Assembly (NCBI RefSeq): GCF_902459465.1
Contig: NC_047076.1
Coordinates: 6,394,146 to 6,458,145 of the forward strand
Source: Asterias rubens
Lineage: Eukaryota > Echinodermata > Asteroidea > Forcipulatida > Asteriidae
DNA: 64,000 nucleotides
Reading direction: 5' to 3'
The notes below the pieces were generated by a model. That model was not told the origin of the DNA and ran no database searches. It was given only the letters and a program-made list of their open reading frames with translations. Shown here in pieces: positions 46,546 through 59,200 of this stretch (within the stretch, counting starts at the first letter, position 1; every line of letters begins with the position of its first letter). The translations under genes and the position numbers were made by a program.

Positions 46546-46924
46546 CGATTGCAAGTTTGTATACATTTGGTTTTGAAACGTTTTAATGAACATGGATGGA
46601 TTCTTCGCCCGAAAAATACCTTCACAATTTTAGGCCTATAATTATAGGCTCCTAATCTAAATAATTGTATCTTTCGGGACAGTTTTGCCTATAAATCAGT
46701 CGTTGACAAAAGTTAAACGAGGCCCAAACCCTAGTTTAAGTTTCGGTCACTGTTAACAGAAGACATTTTTCTCCTAACAAAGAGTGGAAATTCCCATAGT
46801 TGTTTATGCATTTTGTTTCCGTGTCAGTGTGCTGCCAATTTCACTTTAGCAAACATGCGCAGTTGTGTATTATTAGTTTAATATAATTCTATTGATATAC
46901 AAAGTCCGCTCAGTTGCAATGAAA

Positions 46925-47275
46925 CATTACGTTGGTTAAATCCCTATATAGGGTTCGAATCCCCAGCCGTGACACGTGTGTCCAAAGCAAGACACTTGGG
47001 GTGGGACGTAAAGCCATTGCTCCCACGTGTTGTGTAACGCATGTAAGAGAACCCACTATCGAAAAGAGAAGGGGTTCGCCCCGGTGTTCCTGGCTGTGGC
47101 TGCTAAATGCGTCATAGCACCTTGTAAACCCTTGAAAGTTGCTACATAATTGAGTCTCAGAATTCATAACTTCAATAACCTATCTTTCTGAAAGTTTGTA
47201 TAAACTCAGCGCCTCGAGTTACACCTTGTTGGTAGGTACGTGCGCTATATAAGACTTCGATATTATTATTATTTG
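46925..47275 (+). mobile_element. Second SINE-like family, tRNA-type head and (ATT)n tail
   Basis: GGGTTCGAATCCCC at 46950 is B-box-like. The body runs through AAGACACTTGGGGTG to a tail TGCGCTATATAAGACTTCGA and an (ATT)n run at about 47262. Confidence 0.55.
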
Positions 47276-47499
47276 TATTATCATTATTAAATTGTCTGAC
47301 TTTTGGAGAGGTTTGATCACCAAAACAACGTATTACTAAAATAGCGCTCACGGGCGTCTCAAAGCGCTTATACCATTATTTTTTTCCAGATATGGTTTTT
47401 TTCAGAAATGGTTTTGAGACCCTTTTTTGATGTACAACCTTGAAGGCCCGAGTGTTAACAATTGGTGCTGCGGCGGTTTCAACCACCGTGCCGGTGTGG

Positions 47500-47862
47500 C
47501 AGAAGATTCTGTTCCCAAGAGATTATGTCTCATGCCGAGCTGTGTACAAACTATTTCCGATAGAGCCCTCTTTTGAATCCTCCTCCTTCGGCCCACGTGG
47601 GGGACAGAATCTCCGGTGGACATCATTACTTCCCTGTGACACGTGGAAACACCTGGAACCTCTTCTCATACACTGTGTGCATTAAACATCACACAGGACC
47701 AACGGCTTTACATCCCATCCGAAGAACGAAGCAATCAACGGTTAAGTATCTCACGAACACTATAGTTCCAAAACCGGGACCGAAACCCACTACACTCTGC
47801 TGTTCAGAAACACTATAAGAGCTCTAGTCCAGCCGTTGCCCTTTCGGCCACGACACCCCAAT
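47500..47862 (-). mobile_element. Degenerate tRNA-derived SINE, reverse
   Basis: At 47780-47862 the minus strand reads GGGGTGTCGTGGCCGAAAGG, the family's 5' end with its A box. The body toward 47640 (CCCATCCGAAGAACGAAGCA) resembles the unit at 22440-22500. Confidence 0.55.
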
Positions 47863-48096
47863 CAGTGACTGCTTACCATATAGCTTCTGATAACCCTATG
47901 TTCAGAAAAAACTGTTGGTTTACACACATAGGATTAGGGTTCGGGTTGTGGATGGGGTTAAGATCAGAAAAATACACTTGGGTGTCGGAGCATGTACGAA
48001 ACATATGTCGGAACAACAGGCGGGGTGTGACCATTGCATCAATGTTGGTCTATACCCGAGTACTTTTTAACTTTCGTTATTCTTTAGTATAAATAC

Positions 48097-50163
48097 CTGT
48101 TTTAGATTTAGTGCGGCGAATGTTCACTGTCACGTGATTATTTGCACTCCTAACGGCAATACCTGAGGCCTCACATCTATATTTTTGGACCTCGTCACTT
48201 AACGGCACAGAGAATGACGCAGATGTTGTGAAGGTATTGTTGACTTTATAACGATCTGCAATCAAAACACAAAGAGGATATAAACAACAAAACAATGAAT
48301 TAGTCTTGACCACCAATTTGTGAGATTTTATCGAACTTTTTTTGTTTTATGTAAAAGAGCGGCCGTTTAATACAGAATCACCACTGACTCTTGTATTCCC
48401 ATTCAAAAGTATACACAATTGTCGCACAAGTCGTGTGCTTGCAGATGCCTTGAATTCGAGACTTAATTCAGCTGAGGTCTCTTATTCAATTCAAATAATT
48501 GTAGTGAGAAATTATTTCTTTCTAAAAATCTACCTTACTTCAGAGGGAGCCGTTTCTCACATTGTTTTATAAAAGCTCTACATTTCTCGTTACAAAGTAA
48601 GTTTTTATGCTAACGAGTATTTTTAAGTAATTACCAATAGTGTCCAATGCCTATTAACGTTGTTTTTTGGTAATAGAAAGTTTCAATTTTGTTTTTAAAC
48701 CACCGGAATCACTTCTCATCACTTACCTGTGATTAATGAACTTTCTGGTACAACTTGTAGCTCCTGGCGAGTTTCTGTATTGCTAACTGGTTCTGCCTGG
48801 TTTGTTCCAGAGAGGCGGATGATTGTTATATTCACTGCGGGTTTTGCGTTCTCTACAACGCAAGTCAGATTGTATGACTTTGTGACAGTCACGTCACAAG
48901 TTGCGTTGTTGATGTCACAGCCAATCACACGAGGTCGAGATGTCTCAGGTGTAACTATTTAAAAAAACAGGGGTGTGGGAAACAACACTTATGACAATTG
49001 GAAAGTCGTCATTTTCAAACCTCTTCTTAAAATGGTTATTAATACTTTTAGATGCCATTTTGTTTTGAATGAAAAGCAGCAAGTGGAGGCATTAGCTTAG
49101 AAGGTAAAAGATTGCCGTAAAAATTACGGGTGCAGTTTTTATTGCAACTTTGGGGACTCTCTGAACGACGGATGATCTATGTCCTATGGCCGTCAGCAGA
49201 AATGTCAGAAGCCTGACACTTACAAAGAACAGACGGTTCCACTAATATCACAGCTATGGTTAGATGTTGGTTTAGGTCTGTATTACACATGGGATAGTAT
49301 GTGCTTTGTAGTTTTTTTGCACACGTGCGCAAAGGGTTCTGATGCCCCCCAGGGTTCTGATGACCCCCTCTCCGTTATGTGGAATGGTCCAATATAGGAT
49401 ACCGATGAATTTGACTCCACCAAAGCCACGACACTTTGGAGAAATGGCTTATCATTTAGAGGATTGATTTATTCAGGTACCCCCAAGAGGTTAAAGGGCA
49501 AATCACCAAGAACTAACATTGCTACTTTAAACGAATCTGATCAAGTGATCTTTTGTCAGCAGTCTGTAGCCTATACCTTTCACTTTAACTGGAACTTCCC
49601 CGATCTGTACCATTCTTCCTTTAGGCTTGAGCTTAAAGACATAATTTCCCTCCATCGAGTCAGTGATGTTGTGAATGGCCAAGGAGAAGTTGCCGTCTAC
49701 GTCATACACGCCCTCAGGGAGACCCTCTTTTACGTTGACCCGGCCTTGCCAGTGTGAGACCAAGAGGAATGGGGTTGTCCGTCCGTTGAAATACCAGTAC
49801 ATGGCATCCACGCTCTCCAGAGAGAATTGTTTAGAGGTGATAATGGGGCAGTGGATGTACCCCTGGCTGCCTCTCTCGAGGTACGTTATGGCCTGGACGC
49901 TGGCAACTATAAAGAGTGCAATTTATTAACAATTATAGTACTACAAATAAAAATGTCATTGTTTGGCATTGTCCATTGATGTTCAACATAGTTTCTTGTT
50001 TGTTAGATGTAGACAATGGTTATCTAGAAGGGAACCTTTCTCAAAGTCAACCATGATATGTGGCCCATTGCAACTAGTACTATAAACATAATAAAAATAC
50101 ACGGCTATTAAATTTGTACTCACGAAGTTTGCCCAGAAACATCATCCAATATCTAAGCTCCAT
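48097..50163 (-). CDS. Immunoglobulin-superfamily protein, 5' exons (3' end not found)
   Basis: Four exons join in frame: 50124-50163 (ATG at 50163), 49577-49906, 48727-48954 and 48097-48255. All introns after the first codons are phase 1, the classical arrangement of Ig-domain exons. Residues 1-19 form a signal peptide, MELRYWMMFLGKLLASVQA. Domain 1 (about 20-124) is V-like, with Cys33, Trp51 in MYWYF and the DSMEGNY turn. However, the second disulphide Cys is replaced, as Y102-V-F104. Domain 2 spans exons 3 and 4, with TCVVENA and KYRCEASG providing the Cys pair, plus an extra pair in GCDINNATC. Several NXS/T sites suggest glycosylation. The last exon ends phase 1, so a membrane, tail or further Ig exon is expected downstream (below 48097), which I could not find. 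Family identity within the Ig superfamily is unknown; a pattern-recognition or adhesion role is only a guess. Confidence 0.72.
48430..48657 (-). mobile_element. MITE family 1, partial reverse copy in Ig-gene intron
   Basis: Recognised by CTTCAGAGGGAGCCGTTTCTC and the terminus ACCAATAGTGTCCAATGCC. It lies between exons 3 and 4 of the Ig gene. Confidence 0.65.
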
Positions 50164-53100
50164 TTTTTCCCCGTTCTGACTGAAATTACTTCGAAAGACA
50201 AATGTGGCAAAAGGCCCAATGTAGTATGCTGTTGAACAAGAGGTGCACCATCGGGTAGCAAATAGCGAATGATTGCAAGCAAACGTTGTAGCATGTTGGT
50301 TAACAATAACACTCAGCTAGTTATGACAACATCATTCGTGAGGTGAATTCCAACATCTGATTGCGCAAGGGTGGGAAATCCGTAACGTCATTGGGGATTT
50401 CCCCAATCATTATACGGCTTTGCCCATCATTATTTTGAGTACGGCGCCCTCTTGATGTCAAAAGAAGACACGTTCGCTCGATTCGGTCCATCGCTGTGAA
50501 AACTATGCCTTTGATATTAAATTTACTTCAAAACCAATGGCCTTTAAAAATTACTTGTCATGGAACACTGCACATGTTTATCATGTATACAGTTTGAAGA
50601 AACCATTCCCTTCAGTGGAATGTGATAAGAAACCCGCCTGCGCCAGGTTTTCTAAAAAACAGGGTCCACCTTTTGAAATTGCATTCACAGGTTAGTTTTG
50701 ATGAAACCATCTACATTTAAAACAAAGAACGGTTCTAAAAACCAAAGGTATACTTTTCCTTTAATATAGGGGACCGGGGGGGGGGGGGGTGTGGTAAATT
50801 GAATCGGCTGGACTGAATAAGAACACATTAAGGGGTATGTATCTTTGGTAAGTCGGCCCTACTCCAAAAATTAATTTGATAGAGAGCACCGATGAGCGGT
50901 TGTTGATAAAGTATGGCATTTTGAGAAACAATTCCTTTCAAATTAATGTGGTTTTGAAGTCGGGAATTCATAAACATTTCAACCTGAGAAACATTTCTGC
51001 ATGAAACGTTTCTCAGATGGTGTATTTCGATTACAGGTTAAAACCGTTATTCTCCCTGCGTGGACATAACCGTTCCAGAATTTTGGCAATATCTCAAAAG
51101 AACTACCATCTTTGGAAATTAAATTTTCACAGGTCAGTTTTATCGTATACTACATTTATTTCGTTCTTATAGACTTGTTCATGCTATTAAGAACAACCTC
51201 ACTGATTTAGTTTTTGATACAAAAGACATGAACAGTGGCCATACCTAATACTGGGGGAAAGAAAACGAACCCCACAAAATTTATCTGATGTTGTTTATTT
51301 GTAATGAACAGAGCTTTTAGTCGCACAACAGTGCAACAAAATAGCATACAATAATGATTAAAGTAAATCAATTAATGTCAATACAAACCTCCTATGGATT
51401 TCTACAGTCACTAAGAATGTGAAATTGTCTGTTTCTCCTAATGAGTGGATTTTATGGAACCACCTTTAATAAAACCCTACCCTGACACTCAGTTCAGGTT
51501 CATTTATCTTCCACAGTATCAAACCAATAACAACAAAACCAATCAAAGACCCAAGCACAAGAATACAATGTTACTTTTAAATAGATTTGATGAAATGGAT
51601 GCAAAACAAAATAAGACACAGACCCTTTGCCAATAGGGCCCCATCTCATAAAGGCTGCAAGCACACACTAGAAGAAGCATATTACCAGCCAACAAACGTT
51701 GTGACTGGTGCCACACTTATATTTTTGCTAAACAGCAACTTTCTGCTGAGCAGCTTTATGAAATATGGGCTAAGGTGACCTTGATCCTCCATTGTCCTTC
51801 TCGATCCTATTTCACTTCACAATAATACATTGGTAAACTTGACCCAGTGATAAATTATTGTTATTTGGGCGGACAGTCCTCAATCCTCCGCAACCTTCCA
51901 ATTCACGAAAAGGATTTTTGAGAATCAAGCAGGGTAAGTGTTTAGAAGCAAAGTTTCAAACCATAAGTGCTGTGTGTCGTTTCCAATTAAGGAACTTCTC
52001 CCGAAAAGTAATCTACCTTAGGGCTATAAACCTTTCTGCTAAGCACTGTACTTCTGTTCTTATCTTAGCACATTTGTGCGCATACAAATTTTACAAAATT
52101 GGGCCAATATCACCATTCTTTTGATTTCCAAAGATCTTTACTCCCTATATTTAAAAAGTATATTAATATTAACTGTTTTTTTCTTCTTTTTAAATCAGCC
52201 GCAAGAAACAAACCGCTGGCTCAGTGCAATGAGGTTGTTAATTGCAATTTTCAATCCATACTAATCAAAAGGGCATTAAATTCAAAATGCCTATAAATTT
52301 GAAGAAGAAAAAAACAATCAAAATCAGCAAATTAATATTGAGATTATTATTATTATTTTTTTTTTAGAAAAACAATTACAATTGAGACCACTCTTGACCA
52401 ATCAAAATCCATTTACCTGAAGGTCCAAAATATGCAAAAGCAATTTTTATGATCTTCTTTACAAACTTAAAAATTGTCCTTATAGTCCTGGGGTCGATTT
52501 CATAAAGAAAATCATAACTTAGGACTAGTCCTAGGACTCTTTAGTAGTTGTTAAAAACTTAAGGCTAGTCCTAAGTTAGGACGAGTAACTCATCCTTACT
52601 TGAGATAAGACTTGTCTTAACTCTTTGTGAAATCCACCACTGGACCCACAACACATGGTTTGTTCAGGATAGAATAAATTGACAAGGGTTTCACCATTTA
52701 CACATTTACATTCCATCAAATACAAATGGGTGAGAGTCGTTGGTGAAATAGCCCAAGGCTGGGATTGTTTACCCTAGAAGACAGGACCAGTCCCATATGG
52801 AAATCAGAGTTTCCACAAAGCAACAAAAATAGTACTTAGCAAATTTATTTGAAAAGCAAATGTTAGCAAGATAACAGTCTTGTGCAGTTTGCATTACAGA
52901 CCACTCTGCTAAAGTGAGCTTAGCAAAGTTTTGTGGTTCAAAAACCTTTTTTTTACTATTTATAAATTTGCGCCCAAGGCTCACTTTCATAAAGCTGCAA
53001 GAATGCTTCGGCAAATTAAACCCCTTAAGCCAAAGAAAAATTAGCAGGGCACCAGTCACAGGCAATACACATCACCTGGCAGCTGCTTTCTACTAAGCAT

Positions 53101-53223
53101 GTGATTACATGTAATTCCAGCTAATCAAATCTGTGTGATTTTGAAGCAGCTCTACAAAAGTGTCCCCAGGATGCCATGGTCCTTGTGGACTTTCTTGAAA
53201 CTCCATACCAGGGAAGAGTACAT
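50164..53223. other. Intergenic interval between SF3B1 and the Ig gene
   Basis: Contains the likely Ig promoter, a poly-G run at about 50775, family 3 MITE remnants at 51630-51775 and 52810-53160, and a GGACTAGT foldback. A minus-strand AATAAA at 52844-52849 could serve SF3B1. Confidence 0.5.
52488..52643. mobile_element. Foldback MITE of the GGACTAGT type, second copy
   Basis: Termini GGTCGATTTCATAAAGAAAA and CTCTTTGTGAAATCCACCAC; the interior carries GACTAGTCCTAGGACT. It lies between the SF3B1 3' end and the Ig gene. Confidence 0.75.
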
Positions 53224-56200
53224 TTACAAGAAGTATTCCAGTTCGTATCGCACGTACTGATTCTTCTCATCGTTGGGGACCCGCGGGTAGCCGGCTACCA
53301 GTGAATCTTGTGCACCGATGTACAGCGTGTTGTAAATCTTCCAGTAGACGTCACGGACCTTCCTCGCCGGGTGGAACAAACCCTGGAGACACAACAGAGA
53401 TAGCATTGGTAAGAGATGAAACATTTTAAGTTATCACACCAGCGCGAGTTGAGTCCCACTAAATTTAGCACTTTCGCGTCCCATACGCAGACGCGCTATA
53501 TTTGTCCGTATTCCACAACACATGTGATATTGTATTTATCTAACCTAATTAAACCGCACTTTTGCGTCCCATATGCAGACGCGCTATATTTGTCCGTATT
53601 CCACAACACATGTGATATTGTATTTATCTAACCTAATTAAACCGCACTTTCGCGTCCCATACGCAGACGCGCTTTATTTGTCCGTATTCCACAACACATG
53701 TGATATTGTATTTATCTAACCTAATTAAACCGCACTTTCGCGTCCCATATGCAGACGCGCTATATTTGTCCGTATTCCACAACACATGTGATATTGTATT
53801 TATCTAACCTAATTAAACCGCACTTTCGCGTCCCATACGCAGACGCGCTATATTTGTCCGTATTCCACAACACATGTGATATTGTATTTATCTAACCTAA
53901 TTAAACCGCACTTTCGCGTCCCATACGCAGACGCGCTATATATTTGTCCGTATTCCACAACACATGTGATATTGTATTTATCTAACCTAATTAAACCTCA
54001 GAACCATCTCTGCCCTCTGAGTACATTAATTATGGTCGAGTGGCTTGCGTAGAGCCATTGGACACTTCCGGTAAACAGTAATGTCCAAGGCCCACACTTC
54101 GTGTATCACAACTTCTATATTAAATAACAAACCTGTGAAAATTTAGGCTCAATTGGTCATCGGAGTCAGGAGAAAATAACGGGAAAACCCACCCTTGTTT
54201 CCGCACGTTTCGCTGTGTCATGACATGTGTTTAAAATAAATCCGTAATTCTCGATATTGAGAATTGATATTATTTAATGTTTTCTCAAAAAGTAAAGCAT
54301 TTCATGGAATAATATTTCAAGAGAAGTCTTTCACCATTACCTTCTGTAAACCCTGTAAGTTATTTGTAAATCTGTGAACTTTTTTTTTTTTTTCTGTACC
54401 GAAGGGGTCCAATGGCTTTAAGGGTAGTGGACACTATTGGTAATTACTCAATATAATTATTAGCATAAAACCTTTCTTGATTACGAATAATGGGGAGAAG
54501 TTGATAGTATAAAACATTGTGAGAAACGGCTCCCTCTGAAGTGATGTAGTTTTCGAGTAATTTTCGAGTAATTTTCCATGAATTTGATTTTGATACCTCA
54601 CATTTAGAATTTGAGGGCTTGAAATCAAGCATCTGAAAGCACACAACTTTGTGTGACAAGGATGTTTTTTCTTTCATAGTTATCTCGCAACACCGACGAC
54701 CAATCGAGCTCAAATTTTCACAGGTTTGTTATTGTATGCATATGTTGAGATACACCAAGCGAGAAGACTGGTGTTTGACAATTACCAATAGTGCCTAGTG
54801 TCTTTTGGGATTCAAACCCACACCCTGATGGCTCAGCAACCACAACTCGAGTCCGATGCACTAAACCATGAATTGCCGGTTAATTCATGTTGGGCATCAC
54901 GCTAACCCACTCACAAGAACAGTCTCAGCTTTCAGAGGTACATATTCACTGCTGTGTGAGGAGAAGCAATTACAACTATGTGTCTTCCTCAAGGACACAA
55001 CCATCATGACTGGGATTCGAACCCACACCGTGATGACTTGGCTACCGGAACTTGAACCCGGTGCACTTGATCACTCAGCCATGTAAGTTCTTACCTGTAG
55101 TGCATACTGTAGCATCTTGTTAGCCCCGAGGCCGACGCGCATCCCTTCAATGGAGTCCATCACAGCCTGGATCACGTGGGGTGACGTCTCAAAGATGTTG
55201 GGCCAGACGAAGTTAAGAAGATGTACGAGGGCATCCTCACAGCCAAAACCGAAGACTCCCAACGACATGTGCTTGATGGCAGCGCACGCCGTCTGCCTGT
55301 GGACGAGGTCTCTGCAAAACCAATCAAAGATGAGCTAAAGGTCAATGTTTCAAAAACAATTCAAACGTTTTAAATAAGGGAATCAATGTGTGGCGAAGAG
55401 GTTTTTAACTCGTGGTTTAATCCCAACGAGGCCTGGTTCTTGATAATTTTACCGAGACAAAGTTGAGGTAAATTATCAAGAACCAGGCCCCGGCGGGTTT
55501 AAACCACTAATTGAAAACCGATTCAACACACTTTGATTCCCATTCATAAATACCTTTTCGGTAAAAAAACATCAACACTTATGGTCAAAAAGTAAAATAA
55601 ATGCAAAAATTATCATTTTTTAATGATTTCTATAAACAACTCCTTACAAGGGAATGCAGTATCACGTGTTGAGGCACAACTGCTCTCGACCACTATGAAT
55701 AAAGAATCTGTCTTATTAGCACTGGTGCAAACTCGCGTGTCACACCCATGTTTCAACACTTTTTAGTGGTCATAAACAAAGGTTTATACACACCCACGTG
55801 ACGAGCTCTCCACCAATAGGAATAACGAAACTGTCTGAGGTATTTTAAAATAATTTTTCAACAAAATAGAGATGGTATTATGACAAGTCATAATATTTCA
55901 AGATGCTAGGTGGAAGCTGATCCATGGTTAACGTTCACAATGTTTATGAAGTTTTGAGTGTCAGTGGGCCAATTTCAGATCAACGGATATACCCTTAAAG
56001 TCTGCTGCCAACTTGTGTCCCCGAATGTCTCATCCACATTTTTGAGCTACATGTACAATGTAAACCATTAATGGAGAAACCAATGTTTTTATACCTCTTG
56101 TTGTTGGTTTTGGCCATATAAATATAAATAAATAATTTATTCATTTATATTGCACCCGTTCCATAAAATGACACAAAACACAACATGAATCCCTACTCAC

Positions 56201-59200
56201 TGTGAATGGAGATGTCATAATATAATTCACCAGCAAAGGTTTCAGCTTCATTAGTCAACAAGTTTTTGAGAAAACAAAAGTGAAAATCAGAGAGCGATGT
56301 TTTCAGGACAGTCGCATATTAAACCAGTACTGGTAAATACATTTTACATGCTAAAATAATTTTTGTCTCCTGACCTTATTTGACTAATTTCTCAAAAACT
56401 ACAGCACCTAAACATGTAATATTTTACGGGAAGCTTTCTACCATCATTTCTGTCAAACCATGTAAGTTTAATGTATTCTGTAGACATTGCGTTTTGTGTT
56501 GTACAAAAAGTACCCTTTAAACATAAAAATTATATAATTCATTTTGTTACTTTTTTATTAACATTTTGTGTTGTACAAAAAGAAGCCTTTAAATATAAAA
56601 AATATAAAAATTATATAATTCATTTTGTTACTTTTTTATTAACATTTTATTTAAATATTTATTTATTCTTTTTTTTGAGGGAGATTAAAAAATCACATCA
56701 TTGGGAAATCACATCTCTGTTAAAGTCCTACCTGTCCATCAGCGCATCCTCTAGTAGCGGAGTCACTGCGTAGATGTAATCTTTCCCCATCTCCCCAATG
56801 TACTCAAACAAGAAGGAAAGTGACTTCAGGACGCCGTTCTGCACGTTGAGCTCTGGCACACGGTACTCGTTCATCAATGCAGGGAGCACCGTGAACGGGG
56901 AGCAGGTCTCGGCGACGATTGCGATGGCCACGGTGGTGCACACGCGATTCTGGCGCTCCTGCACCTTCAGGTTGTTCAGAAGCGTGGCCAGGACATCGTG
57001 GGGTCTGAAATTTAGAAATCAAAAGTTAAATCTCAATGGATAGAAACTACTAAATTAAAAAATGCCACACACTACAAGAGTCATGATGTATACACCCTGT
57101 GTTATTTATAATGTTAATGGAAGCCCTACACTTCATCCTATGTATTGTTATAAGTGGCTTCCCTCTGACATCACTTAAGTTCGCAAAGAGTCTATTCCGT
57201 ATCAGTTAAATATGATACCTATCACTAGTGCTGGGCGAATAGTGAAATTTTGATATTCGGATACGCTGGCCAGCTATCCGAAATTAATCGCTAGAGGGCG
57301 CTGTTCGTTTGTGAATGAGATATTATGAGCGGATTGATATTAGTTTTAGACAGTGTCAATCGGTTCATTTATAAAAATAACCTGATCTAATTTAAAGATG
57401 GCGATTTGCTTTTTCTTTTGATCGTGATTGACTCTACGTGAAGGAAAACTTTCGTAATCTTTGAACAAATTACGTCAGAAATGTCATTGTTTTGACTCTT
57501 CACAGAGGTGAGCATAGTTAAATACTTAATTTATGCTGTTTTATGCTGTCTTAAAGCCATTGGACCCTTTCGGTTTATCTCAACATATGCATACAATAAC
57601 AAACCTGTGAAAATTTGAGCTCGATTGGTCGTCGGAGTTGCGAGATAACTATGAAAGAAAAAACATCCTTGTCACACAAAGTTATGTGCTTTCAGATGCT
57701 TGATTTCAAGCCCTCAAATTCTAAATGTGAGGTCTCAAAATCAAATTCATGGAAAATTACTCGAAAATTACTCGAAAACTACGTCACTTCAGAGGGAGCC
57801 GGTTCTCACAATGTTTTATTCTATCAACTTCTCCCCATTGATTGTAATCAAGAAAGGTTTTATGCTAATAATTATATTGAGTAATTACCAATAGTGTCCA
57901 CTGCCCTTAAAGCCATTGGACCCTTTCGGTACAAAAAAAAAATAAAAGTTCACAGATTTACAAATAACTTACAGGGTTTACAGAAGGCAATGGTTAAAGA
58001 CTTCTCTGGAAATATTATTCCATGAAATGCTTTACTTTTTGAGAAAACAGTAAAACAATATAAATTCTCGTTAGCGAGAATTACAGATTTATTTTAAACA
58101 CATGTCATGACACGGCGAAACGCGCGGAAACAAGGGTGTGTTTTTCCGTTGTTTTCTCCCGACTCCGATCACCGATTGAGCCTAAATTTTCACAGGTTTG
58201 TTATTTCATATAGAAGTTGTGGTACACAAAGTGTGGGCCTTGGACAACACTGTTTACCGAAAGGGGTCCAATGGCTTTAATAGAAGTTTCATAAGGATTC
58301 AGACAAAACATTCCTATCAGTTGTCGCCCGACGTCCGCGGATATTCGGATATTAAAAGAATATCCGGTTACTTGGTTGTAATTACAGAACTATCCGGTTT
58401 AATAGGTATTCGCGCCCTCTGCGGATATCCAGTTAAGAAAAAAAAAGGCATTCGCGGTTACGGATAGGAAAACCTATTCGCCATTAACCGGATAGTCGAA
58501 TAATTCGCCCAGGTCTACCTATCACTATAGGCTTATGTTCATGTTAGTTCATTGTGTTTTTGTTTGTCTGGGCATGCGTACAACAAACAAGCTTTATAAT
58601 AGAATTCCGTTTAAAAACGGATAAGTCATATCCCTGGGATACTCACCCGATAGCCTTTGCAATGTAACCGAAGGTGTTGACTGTCGCTCTTCTGATGGCT
58701 TTCTTGTGAGCCTTCAGGAGTTCAAGAAGCTCGAAGCAGATTCTCATCCACTCTCGGGCTGAGACGTACTCCGCTCCGCGGTCGGCAATACGACCGACGA
58801 GATCGATACAATTCTCCTGGACTTTCTCATGTCTGTAGAAGAGTTAAAAAATAGGTTAGAAAGATAATATGAAAATAATAATTATAATAATAATCGGTTT
58901 TTATATATCGCTTTATATACCTGTAGGATTTCTCAAAGCGTTTTCCAACATTAGTACCCCTGCAGCCGATTTCAGGAAACGCTACGATTAATCCTATCTA
59001 GAGTTAGGTACTTGTCCTAACTTAGAATGGGTTCAATGCGCCCTAACATCTATGGATACGGAACTTAACTCTTCTTAAGTCCTAAGATTAATAATAAGTT
59101 GGAAAGAGTTTGGAGAAATCGACAGCTGGTCACTGGGCCATTTAATTCGTTCCTTAAACCATCTCAGCTCCCTGGGGAGTATACAGCCTGTGCAACAAAT

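Noticed and set aside
47879-47912. A possible short fifth exon of the Ig gene (acceptor CCAACAG, donor ATG|GTAAGC on the minus strand)
   Set aside because: The encoded peptide is only about 11 residues with no domain or membrane pattern, and such weak sites are common by chance.
53468-53997. CRISPR array
   Set aside because: The repeats are contiguous 88-bp units without unique spacers and lie in an intron of an animal gene.
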